From Saprospiraceae bacterium (lineage in GTDB: Bacteria; Bacteroidota; Bacteroidia; Chitinophagales; Saprospiraceae), in assembly GCA_958295895.1 (NCBI GenBank), contig CATQHI010000020.1, positions 1-64,000 on the forward strand: a stretch of DNA of 64,000 nucleotides. The letters are read 5' to 3'. Below the pieces are notes generated by a model, which saw only the letters and a list, made by a program, of their open reading frames with translations, was not told where the DNA came from and searched no databases. Below, in pieces: positions 46,901-52,664 of the stretch; positions within the stretch are counted from its first letter, which is position 1; the number at the start of each line of letters is the position of its first letter. The position numbers were made by a program, and so were the translations under genes.

Positions 46901-49900
46901 CTGGTTACCGCCCTGTTTGACTAGTGCCAGTTTAAGGAAGTTATCCTCGTTGAGCCCGAAGTAAAGGCTTGCCTGCTGCGAATTAGCCCCAGTGCTGCCC
47001 GAGAAGTTGGGCTGGTCCAAGTCTACTGAGACATTGAATACATTGGTAGGCGGTACCACGAATCCTACACCGAGGGCGTTGACCTGTGTGTTGGTCTCGC
47101 TGCTGGCGTTAGGCTCCTGGAAGTTGATTCCTTTAGTACTGGTGATCACCAATTGCCCATCGGTAAGCTGAATCAGCGATTCTTCCAGTCCGGGTACGTC
47201 GGGGTTAGAGGGCGTAGCGGGGAACAGATTGTTCGAGGGTGGGTCCACCATCGTAAATCCGGTGCTCGCCACACCACCCGCCGGCCCGTTGAAGGAAAGC
47301 GAGAAGGGAAGCTCAACACCAATACGGTCGCAGGTTAGGGTAGAGAGCGGCGAGCAAGCCATCTCCGGCTCCCCTACTTCGGTCACCGTGATGGTCACGG
47401 AGGCCGTGTCGGCCAGCTCTCCATCACTTACAGCTACGTCAAGTAGGTATTCCGACTGCTGGTCGAAATCAAGGTCACCGGTCACGGTGATCAGTCCATT
47501 ATCGTCCACGGCAAAGGCACCGGCCTCGTTACCAGTTACGAAGGTGAAGGTGAGGGGATCACTCTCGTCGTCCGTAGTTACCACGGTACCTACCTCGGCA
47601 CCGATCTCAGCATCCTCGGGTACGTCAAAGGCCTGGTCGGCCACCGCAGGGGCGGTGTTTGGCTGCGTAGTCACACTGAAGTAGTCGAAGGTGGCATCGA
47701 AGGTGCTACCGTTGCGGTAGGTCGTGAAGGCACCGGCAAAACTCATAGGAGCCTCCGCACCCAGAACGCGACCGTCGAGGTATACCTGTGGCAGGTCCAG
47801 GGTCGTGGTGTTGTCGGCTCGATCGACCAAGCGCACCTCCGCACCACCGTCGATGGCGTAGAAGGCATAGACGGTACCCGCTACCGGATCGACCACCATG
47901 CGAAGCATAATGTCACTACCGGCGGTAGAAACGTTGGCCTGAAGTTCGTCTGGATTGTTGGTCTGGTCGGTAGAACTTACTCCGCCGATCTCCCGGCGCA
48001 GCTCAATCTGACCGTCGTTGTTTACATCGAGTTTCACGAAGTTATCTTCGTCGATGCCGAACCAGATACCGGCCTGGGCAGAACCACTTCCGGTAGTAAG
48101 ATTAAGCAGCTTGGTTTCGATGGTAAATACCTCAGTCAGCCCACGCAATCCTACCCCTAGGGTGTTGATTTGATTGTTGTTGCGGCTACTAGTCGGCGGG
48201 TCCAGGAAGGCAATTCCTTTGTTTGCGGCAATGACCAGATTACCTCCAGTTACATTGAGTCGGCTGGGCTCATAACCATTCACACTGGGGAAGGTAGCAG
48301 GGCCATCTTCCGCCAGGCGGGCCTCACTGTGGTTATCCACCATGGTGAAACCGGTCAGTTCGCCGTCAGCATCTTCCAGTCCGCGCTCCGTACCGGTGAA
48401 GTTTAGCACATAAGGAATGGCTACGGGGATCTCCTCACATTCCAGCAGGCTCACGGGGGTACAGGGCTCAGCGGGAGCAGCTTCTACCGTCAGGGTGAAG
48501 GCCTCCGTGTCGTCCTGCTGGCCGTCGGATACCGTAATGGTAATATCGGCGTAGGTGCCCGCATCACCGGCTAGGGGACTGATCGACACGGATGCCGTGC
48601 CGTCACCATTGTCATTAAGGACGGCAAAAGAAGGCAGGTCGGTCGCGCTGAAGGTCAGTGTATCATCCTCATCGTCCGTAGCCGAAAGACTTACCGTAGT
48701 GGTCTCTTCCTCCGTCACGGTCTGATCGCCGATAGCGGCCAGGGTGGGGGCACCGTTGGGTACGGTGACCGTGATGGTTGTCTCTACGGACTCACTGCTC
48801 TGGCCCTGGTCATCGGTGACCACAAGGCTAGCCGTAAAGGTTCCGGCCTCCGTGTATTCGTGGGTCGTGACCGCTTCGGTAGCCGTGCTACCGTCGCCGA
48901 AGTCGTACACATAGGTAAGCTCTCCGTCCTCCGGGTCCGATGAGGCCGAACCGTCAAAGCTCACGGTCAGCGGTGCGGTACCACTTTCAGGGGTTGCGGT
49001 GAAGCTAGCCGTGGGTGCCTCGTTGGCGGGCGGAGCGGCCGGCGTGATGGTGAAGTTGTCATAAACGGCGTTGAAGCTGCTGGCAGCACCTCGATAGCTG
49101 GCGAATACGCCGGCAAAGGTCAGGGGAGCCTCCGTGCTACTTAGGCTACGTCCGGCGAGGTAGCCAGCGGGTAGGGCCAGGGAGCTGACTCCGCTGGTGG
49201 CGTCCATCACCTGGATTTCTGCACCGCTGTCGACACGGTAAAAGGCCTCCATCGTTGTTTCATTGACGGGATCGATTCGCAGGCGCAGCGTGATATTGCT
49301 ACCCCGCAGACTGTTGGCACCCGAATTTGCGAGTACGAAATCGGTGGTGTTGGGGCTCTGCCCGTCGATCTCGCGGCGAATCTCTAGTTGCCGGTTGGTA
49401 TTCATATCGAGCTTAACGAAGTTGTCTTCGTCGATGCCGAACCAAATACCGGCCTGGGCCGAGCTGCCTCCGGTGTTGATGCTTAGCAGCGTCGTTTCGA
49501 TATCAAAGGGCTCGCTCAGGTTGCGCAGGCCCACCCCGAGGGTGTTGATCTGGTTGTTGTTGTTACTACTTCCGTCCTCCAGGTTGGGGTTACGGAAGGC
49601 AATGCCCTTGCTTGCGGTAAGCACGAGGTTACCCCCGGTGACGTTCAGCAGGCCGGGCTCGTAGCCATTTACTTCGGGGAAGGTGGCCGGGCCGTCCTCC
49701 GCCATACGGGCCTCACTGTGGTTGTCGACCAGGGTAAAGCCAGTTAGCTCGCCGTCGGCATCCTCCAGTCCCCGTTCGGTGCCGGTGAAATCCAGGCCGA
49801 AGGGCAGGGCCACTTCGAGTTCGTCACAGGGAAGGAAGCTCACAGGATTACAGGCCGGGGACGTACCGGCTTCTACTACGATACTTACGCTCTCCTCGTC

Positions 49901-52060
49901 CATCAGGCTACCGTCCGTCACGGTAAAGGTGATACCGGCGTAGGTTCCGGCGGTGCCGGCAGCGGGGGCAAGGGTCAGCGTCGCGGTACGGTCACCATTG
50001 TCTGTGAGTGTAGCAAAATCGGGAAGCTCACTGGCCGAAAAGCTCAGTGCATCCCCCTCATTCTCATCCGTGGCCGTCAGCGTAAAGGTGGTCGTTTCCC
50101 CTTCTGTAGCACTCAGATCACCAATTGCCGCGAGCGTAGGTGCAACGTTGACCGTGCCAACTGCAATGTCGGTCGCTACCGGTTCGCTACTTAGGCCACC
50201 CGTATCGGTCACGGTAAGGGTAGCGGTGAAGGTACCCGAGGTGGTGTACTCGTGGTCAACGGTCTGGCCCTCGCCCGTGGTTCCGTCGCCGAAGTCCCAG
50301 GCGTAGCTCAGTTCGCCCGACTCGGGGTCGGTTGATTCGCTACCGTCAAAGGCAACAAGTAAGGGAGCATCGCCCGAAGTGGGGGTAGCGCTGAAGTTGG
50401 CCGTGGGCGCCTCGTTGACGTCCGTAACGTTGACAGTAATGGTAGCCTCATTAGTGGCCCCGCCGTCGCTGACCACTACGGTAAGGGTGTAGGTAGCTAC
50501 GTCTTCAAAATCAAATGATCCGGTCGCGGTAAGCGCGCCGGTGGCTTCATCAAGGGCAAACTGATTTTCGTCGTTGCCCGCAGTAATGGTGAAGGTCAGT
50601 GTGTCGGAGTCCTCGTCGCTGGCCGTTACGGTACCGACCGTTGCACCTGCCTCCCTGCCCTCGTCTGTGTCGAAGCTCTGGTCAGCAATAGCCGGGGGCG
50701 CGTTGGGTGCGTCGGGCGCGTCGGTAGGGGTTACGGTGGCAAAATTGATCTTGGTGTTGTTGGCGGCTGGATCGTCGGCGTTGATGGTAAGCTGACCGTC
50801 GAGGACCTCCACGGTTACTGTGCCGGTCATGAAGCGGCCGGGGTCGCCGTCGGGCAAGGTGTTATCGACGTCGAAGACCGGAATAGCGGTGACTCCCTCC
50901 ACCTGGATGAAGTGATCGGGAGTTTCCGAAAGGGTACCGTCCTGTTGGGGGTCACCCACACTGACGGATACTTCGTACCAGCCATTGGGAACCGCTACCT
51001 CCCACTGACCTTCGATAGCCCGGTTGCCGTCCCAGGCGGATACGTCATTGCCCTGCATGTGTACGAGGGTCTGCTGGAGCAGGCTGAGTCCCGAATATGA
51101 ACCACGGTTGCGCCCCGTACCGGTACTTGGCGTGGTGAGGTCGATGGGGGTGCCGTCGGAAAGCTTCGTCCAGCCGTAGGTGATCTCTCCCTCTTTGGGG
51201 CCGTATGGCAGACCGTAGTCTTTGAGGTAACCGTCGGGAGGCGTGGTGCCCTCGTCCTGGAAATTGATCAGGTAGGGGAAGGAGACCGGGGGGGCGGGGG
51301 GATTGGCCAGTTCGGTGACTACTTCCCTATAGTCCGTGCTGAGGCGGATGGGGCCGACGCTGCCGTCGTGGGTTCCGCCGTTGGCGCTACTGATGAATAG
51401 CCGGCCAATTGTAGGAGTACCCTGTATGCCGGTATGGGTGCCGGCTAAGGTCCAGTTGGTCTCGGCCTCGTCGAGCGCCGGATCAATCGTCCAACTGTAA
51501 GTGATGGTACCGTTGCCATCATACTCGCCCCGGACAACGAACTGGAGCGTCTTGTCCGCTTCGATGGGCGCTACACCGTTGTCAGATGCACTACCACCCA
51601 GTCCGATGCGAGCGATCAGGTTGCTACCATCTTTGGCAATTTGTTGACGCACCCACTGGTCGCCGGCTACATCATCATCGATGCGGATCGCTACACGAAT
51701 TCGACCGGCCGCAGTGCCTCCTAGTGCATTAACCCGGTAGTAGGTGCCGAAATAGAAGGGTACGCCAGCGGATAATTGAGCGGGGGAATTCGTCAGTACG
51801 AGGTAGTCGTGCGCGTGATTTCCCTGATCGAATCTGAGCGAATGGGTGGTATTCGCCGTAAGTCCCTGATCGACCACTGGAACAACGGCATCCGTACTCT
51901 TCTCCCGTAACCACGTCTGTGGAGCAATCTCGTGGAGATTACCCGTACCGTAGGTATCGAAATTTTCAATGTAGGAGAAGTTCTGTCCAGAAAGGGTGGT
52001 AATGGACAAAAAGAGGGTCATAAACAGCCAGGAGGCTGCCTTTGGGTAAAGACTCTTCAT
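34940..52060 (-). CDS. T9SS-secreted giant adhesin-like protein F (5706 aa)
   Basis: One open frame of 17.1 kb. A signal peptide (about 1-25) is followed by a LamG-like domain (to about 260), malectin-like (264-447), cadherin (454-548), PKD (551-635) and cadherin-like (637-725) domains. Further LamG-like blocks lie at about 734-1010, 1204-1470 and 1567-1845, interleaved with PKD, cadherin-like and cadherin domains. Then come BACON-like and ASH-like domains (1844-2040), an EPSLQ module, malectin-like, Big_5, a sugar-dehydrogenase-like propeller (about 2551-3020), ASH-like, an EPPLQ module, BACON-like and malectin-like domains. The IENL module (about 3704-4045), cadherin-like and Ig-like domains follow. 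Two copies of a unit of thrombospondin-3/MopE-type calcium repeats plus malectin span about 4221-4865. WLEAEC modules start near 4874, 5038, 5283 and 5445, with PKD near 5194. The sorting domain is about 5628-5706 (LELFPNPVADQL). Likely an extended surface fibre. Confidence 0.88.
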   Translation of the reverse strand: MKSLYPKAASWLFMTLFLSITTLSGQNFSYIENFDTYGTGNLHEIAPQTWLREKSTDAVVPVVDQGLTANTTHSLRFDQGNHAHDYLVLTNSPAQLSAGVPFYFGTYYRVNALGGTAAGRIRVAIRIDDDVAGDQWVRQQIAKDGSNLIARIGLGGSASDNGVAPIEADKTLQFVVRGEYDGNGTITYSWTIDPALDEAETNWTLAGTHTGIQGTPTIGRLFISSANGGTHDGSVGPIRLSTDYREVVTELANPPAPPVSFPYLINFQDEGTTPPDGYLKDYGLPYGPKEGEITYGWTKLSDGTPIDLTTPSTGTGRNRGSYSGLSLLQQTLVHMQGNDVSAWDGNRAIEGQWEVAVPNGWYEVSVSVGDPQQDGTLSETPDHFIQVEGVTAIPVFDVDNTLPDGDPGRFMTGTVTVEVLDGQLTINADDPAANNTKINFATVTPTDAPDAPNAPPAIADQSFDTDEGREAGATVGTVTASDEDSDTLTFTITAGNDENQFALDEATGALTATGSFDFEDVATYTLTVVVSDGGATNEATITVNVTDVNEAPTANFSATPTSGDAPLLVAFDGSESTDPESGELSYAWDFGDGTTGEGQTVDHEYTTSGTFTATLTVTDTGGLSSEPVATDIAVGTVNVAPTLAAIGDLSATEGETTTFTLTATDENEGDALSFSASELPDFATLTDNGDRTATLTLAPAAGTAGTYAGITFTVTDGSLMDEESVSIVVEAGTSPACNPVSFLPCDELEVALPFGLDFTGTERGLEDADGELTGFTLVDNHSEARMAEDGPATFPEVNGYEPGLLNVTGGNLVLTASKGIAFRNPNLEDGSSNNNNQINTLGVGLRNLSEPFDIETTLLSINTGGSSAQAGIWFGIDEDNFVKLDMNTNRQLEIRREIDGQSPNTTDFVLANSGANSLRGSNITLRLRIDPVNETTMEAFYRVDSGAEIQVMDATSGVSSLALPAGYLAGRSLSSTEAPLTFAGVFASYRGAASSFNAVYDNFTITPAAPPANEAPTASFTATPESGTAPLTVSFDGSASSDPEDGELTYVYDFGDGSTATEAVTTHEYTEAGTFTASLVVTDDQGQSSESVETTITVTVPNGAPTLAAIGDQTVTEEETTTVSLSATDDEDDTLTFSATDLPSFAVLNDNGDGTASVSISPLAGDAGTYADITITVSDGQQDDTEAFTLTVEAAPAEPCTPVSLLECEEIPVAIPYVLNFTGTERGLEDADGELTGFTMVDNHSEARLAEDGPATFPSVNGYEPSRLNVTGGNLVIAANKGIAFLDPPTSSRNNNQINTLGVGLRGLTEVFTIETKLLNLTTGSGSAQAGIWFGIDEDNFVKLDVNNDGQIELRREIGGVSSTDQTNNPDELQANVSTAGSDIMLRMVVDPVAGTVYAFYAIDGGAEVRLVDRADNTTTLDLPQVYLDGRVLGAEAPMSFAGAFTTYRNGSTFDATFDYFSVTTQPNTAPAVADQAFDVPEDAEIGAEVGTVVTTDDESDPLTFTFVTGNEAGAFAVDDNGLITVTGDLDFDQQSEYLLDVAVSDGELADTASVTITVTEVGEPEMACSPLSTLTCDRIGVELPFSLSFNGPAGGVASTGFTMVDPPSNNLFPATPSNPDVPGLEESLIQLTDGQLVITSTKGINFQEPNASSETNTQVNALGVGFVVPPTNVFNVSVDLDQPNFSGSTGANSQQASLYFGLNEDNFLKLALVKQGGNQQKIQLAVEHPNPTGETKLLVTELNGGSFPQSAGTISLRMEINPSTGRASGFYRVDGGAEIQVAEDGDTELTLPESFFEGADHDGQPGTAALTYAGVFTSHRRAAENQSIDFAFDNFSIELDEVTPMLSFSPERIDVTAREGVAVADQTVTLSSSDDETFAVTLSEDPDASEWLILPTDPETGQLVFGIQEGLAEGVYSTSVFASAEGYTSAQLDITVTINSDEPIISLNPTRLILDDVAGGGPGRDTTVLVANTGNVALTNPTATLSGPDADFFEVDASMLPASIPANGSSSVIVRFDPEREGVHTATLTVSGDNATSATVALRGLGKDGLGAEREPSLQYIFDTYGLPINVGDQDATTNLINLPSGTSYNDLLGDEIAAQRFRRATADAQVELEILSVYGPEANDPIVAFGYYASGDKASATEVFTVRNTTAGNGQTLNPRFSGNLSFDPGAGSFGFYSRWPFFNNRVLYSEDALNTFSGAIPHHVRVYELPGEENAYVVATEEHTSGFDYQDVVVIVRNVVLAPDEPIAATLRINFSDQETTAPDGYLKDFGQSYGSRGERTYGWVVPGTNTPLSLVGNGRNRRPNPDVNTLTETIMHMQYGDAEGTNGIANEGAWEIAIANGTYRVTVQAGDPDAEGIIGTRHVVNAEGVTVVDQPVAEDASGTFTGTTVVTVADGKLTLDAEGGFNTKIATVTITPTEADPEAFFSDVNPENGATNVAVNGFQIAVAVNTPSGFELDNTTLTGNVKLFELTAQGPVEVDANFNDTGGGDAVILTPINELKFSADYRFQLTGVVANRIGDRSDRITFQTFTSTFTTASEEDSTEPADLTGVSFTQVRGAALGEGVADRFTSLVIGPDGKLYGSTTGEIIKRWTIQPNGTLTDLEELTVDLEGADHPVTGEPLGDDRLIIGFTFAPEATADNLVAYITHSALTLSDGPEWDGVLTRLSGPNLQTVEDVLIHLPRSKKDHLTNSVVVGRDNDLFIVQGSNSAGGDPDASWGFRPERLLAAAVLRVEVDKLPAQLPLDLFTTDDISVINNAPATGLTMSNGTYNPYSADSPVTLYATGIRNAYDMVFHTNGWMYTPTNGTAGNNRTSPVTPASADYVNRDPSGKGVRRPNGTFFVDPSIPQVMGGETQKDWLFKSKGGSYHGHPNPYRGEFVLNHGGRPYSGLPGQADGSYTDVRKYPDNLGPDANYLEVAYDYGLNKSPNGAIEYRSNAFGGKLKGLLMVVRFSGQDDIMVMQPSNTSGDIVQVYQDVPGLQELDDPLDIIEDTRTGNMYLSQYDRDGNVNQQLILMRADDPAQVVASITAEPEELIFEVTANNDGEQTDTKTVTITNEGTTALDISAVSVTGPFAGSYRFTGPTSTSLAPAAAQTYTVTFAPVTNNTDLGYQQAALTFTSNGNEGEDFSVGLHGLKKRGYEGGSEPPLQDVVNTLGIGIDVGWTTLTSSTSPEPKGEEVGVPLFEAAGPGNIGIQPVARYSPAERLPFGWYTNVGGQVELNQVGVQSASLDQAQTLFPTLESGATSFDPQGAFFGIYVSSQTFGRVNYTEDDLNTGGVAHRTRIYPVRDRQGNLVADSYLVTYEDATNGDYQDYVYVLTNVKPYEAGSQVLSFSPDALDFSVQTGNTSMTMTSVLSTSSALSANQVSLTASETWVVLPEQVAFNTPLDFAVDAAQLRNGTYEATVTATAPGFAPATLTITATVTDEATTVTRINFQDDSFTPPTDYIADVGLGYGNRGNGLVYGWINPGTKAPQSNVDQARGAARGINDSSSDSDKLLRSLNMFDKTNSDPPVPRDWEIAVPNGTYRVELAAGDPQFYDSRHTIRAEGVTIIDGFVPSASDYFRTGSAEVEVLDGKLTLDDVGASGASNSKIIYVTITPIRTQDPAPTVVATVDGTQDGNGNYRGTVSVTLSATDVANSGGIESLEYSLDGREYFDYTEPVQLSLPPMFTVFDYNVRARATDGNGTVGTTSVAFRLVEASNAIARLENLTKVPGSQRSFPATDYFTFHRNNNPTNSAGQTALAHEQNRVRIFNDGSEPLVINNLTTTNTANFTVSGLDIPAEGLSVAPGESVVATITFVTSGGAGKRLVTESLVLTSNADNAITATLRGAYMTRPEGNNEVTAQQVFNAFGFTTEMGRDANGNIVTRPSSDYPSEERVNSGQEGDMILSDLFVQADPGQPLRMIQMSALHGPGGAPTELRGTNGQVVAGMKYNHNELYHQSLLPTAPNSTTVQAGRSVARIEVPFEIMIAGYRTSGGTSQNQRKDEVLGVRVYRAIDRDGNVIPNEYILNQDYIANGCGEGSANCDWNDNTSYIINARPLAVPTSTAISDLVVQIEETETYRVDTAFNQGYPGNRLLYSATLADGSALPNWIALDDLTATFTINAPFEAFDEEYDITVTATDYNLLTTSSTFELTVSGDNIDCTVDANADDAPKTIDCTTGNVTLSGMTSTATYSWTGPEGFTSSQQNPTVTVAGTYTLAAGTSECPLTDEVTVTEADATQTYYADADGDNLGDPNESVQACEQPDGFVANDDDNCPTVANPDQTDTNGDGEGDACDTDDDGDGVADADDCAPLDASIGAAQTYYADSDGDGFGNPASSTQLCAAQDGFVTDNTDCDDTNAAVNPGATEVCDGIDNDCDGEIDEGLNCGSDPLAVRINAGGPAITFNGDFFAADAAFTGGKTYTNGRARVPQLYRSERSAGPPFTFSYDVPVEDGNYRVRLHFAEIFQGAQGGGAGGVGSRIFDVTLEDDLVLDNFDIFAEVGAETPIIREYVIRVTDGEVNVFFDSSPEVGGANQPKLSAIEVLFDSELAPDSDGDGVADDEDNCPTIFNPEQNLSTFYADQDGDELGDASNSVEACEAPEGFVANDDDNCPTVANADQTDTDGDGQGDACDTDDDGDNVPDVEDCDPLDPSVGRAQTYYADADGDGFGDPSSSTQLCAPAAGFVTNAADCNDANAAVNPNATEVCDGIDNNCDGRVDEGLNCGSETAIRINAGGPTMTYQGNTFSADASFTGGKSYTNGQARVPQLYRSERSAGSPFTFAYNVPVADGNYRVRLHFAEIYQGAQGGGAGGVGSRIFDVTLEDRLVLDNFDIFAEVGAETVTVREYTVSVTDGQVNLFFDSSPEVGGSDQPKLSALEIIYQGPIGNTQQTAFWLEAECATVGSGWRTVTSSNASNGSYVVFPAGNAYGTPPADVPANRIRFTVPNAEAGNYTLFARAGAPSSADDSFWVRVNGGQWYEWNSGITRTTGTEFAWTRYPGPQITLPAGASTVDFAYREDGTLLDKLYIAKGATLPSGQGQAASNCTPVDVTASTFWLEAECATVGSGWNTVASSSAANGSYVVFPQGNSYGNPPADVPANRVRFTVTNAEPGAYKLFARVDAPSGLDDSYYVRVNGGAWYTWNGNLNTGTGFQWNAYPGPQVNLTTGTNTVDFAYREDGTRLDKLYLTKGNTQPSGTGSMASNCGGVPANQAPVAVARATPNSGTAPLSVQLDGSGSSDPDGTIASYAWAWNGGTATGVRPRATFAAGTYAVTLTVTDNRGARATDVVNVTATAAPTTANSFWLEAECATVGSFWSTVADAAATNGQYVVVRSGNSIANPPADVPANRVRFTVSNATAGNYSLFARIGAPSGNDDSYWVRVNGGAWYQWFSGITRTSGFAWNRYPGPQVSLTSGTNTIDFAYREDGTRLDKLHLNQTGTQPTGNGQAATNCGSTPPPTGPTARWLEAECATVGSGWSITSNSNASRGLQTVFSGASRTAAPPTNEPSQEVRFNVSLTTAATYHLYFRMNAPDLGRNSFWVRVDQGPWLKFWKEVGGADLLTSGLEWRKVNDDAVDRSFQLSAGSHTITVANREAGTILDKVYLSPTATAPTGTGQAATNCGSTTSREMSGFGFVEQAPEVAAVPTLELFPNPVADQLNLLLTSDFTGSVDVLITDATGRTVRNLRLDKAAGQLQYELEVGTLPPGVYRLRTIEEDRQTVAPFVKL
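37480..39402 (-). repeat. Tandem duplication inside giant gene F (thrombospondin-3 plus malectin unit, two copies)
   Basis: Two units of roughly 0.95 kb (about 39402-38466 and 38465-37480) each encode a calcium-type DxDGD repeat block, a CDGIDNDCDGEIDEG-like metal-binding motif and a malectin domain (RINAGGP ... HFAEI ... FDIFAEVGAET). The copies are highly similar in protein sequence, which points to a fairly recent duplication. Confidence 0.8.
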
Positions 52061-52608
52061 ATAAATCAGAATTGTGTTGTTCGGGCAGGAGCCCCTAGTG
52101 TTTAAGCTTGATAGTGTCTAAAAGGAATAGCCGTTTAAGGTCTTAATTGTGCTGGATATGCGGTAAATACGAAACACACCAATAGCCAAGCCTACCGGTT
52201 TCCCGGTGCGCATGGCAGATGGAATGATTAATCGGGTTGATAGCCTCGAAGATTACGCGGGCCGTCGTTCGCCGGTGAGCGGCGAAGAAGGATCACTGTG
52301 TTTAGTTCATAGTCAAAATAAGCGGGAGAGCTGGAGGACCGGCGCACCCGTAGTACCACGTACGACGATAACCATCGCTTTGGTTTTATAAAAGTACGCA
52401 TAAAACCATACCCGACCAAACATTAGTTGTAACATTCTCTTTGTGAGTAGTGCTAACAAGACAGGCATTCTTCTTCTATTGCATTTGGACACCTATAATA
52501 GGCACTTAATAAGTGTGATATATGACGTAATCCCCAGGGACACTAAACTGTCAGGTTTCTTACATTTTATCGCTTGCAAAAAAGGTTACCTCATTTCGTG
52601 ATTAAAAC
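52061..52608. other. Intergenic region upstream of giant gene F
   Basis: A 548-bp stretch without a credible gene. Short frames on both strands at about 52206-52419 look like chance. It is AT-richer towards 52400-52600. GAACAACACAA (minus strand, 52072-52082) lies 11 bp before the F start, as before gene D. No convincing promoter consensus was identified. Confidence 0.45.
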
Positions 52609-52637
52609 GGGGCCACCCGGTTTGACCGCGTGCCCCC
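52609..52637 (-). terminator. Terminator hairpin downstream of pseudogene G
   Basis: Stem GGGG-G-CACGCGGT pairing with ACCGGGTG-G-CCCC around a CAA loop, followed by GTTTTAA on the minus strand, 27 bp after the last G stop. Same family as the D, E and F terminators. Confidence 0.75.
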
Positions 52638-52664
52638 ACCAGTATAAGCTGTTTCAAACTTACT

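Noticed and set aside
52206-52419. Overlapping 61- and 63-codon frames upstream of F
   Set aside because: Short, on opposite strands, with no features. Most likely chance open frames.
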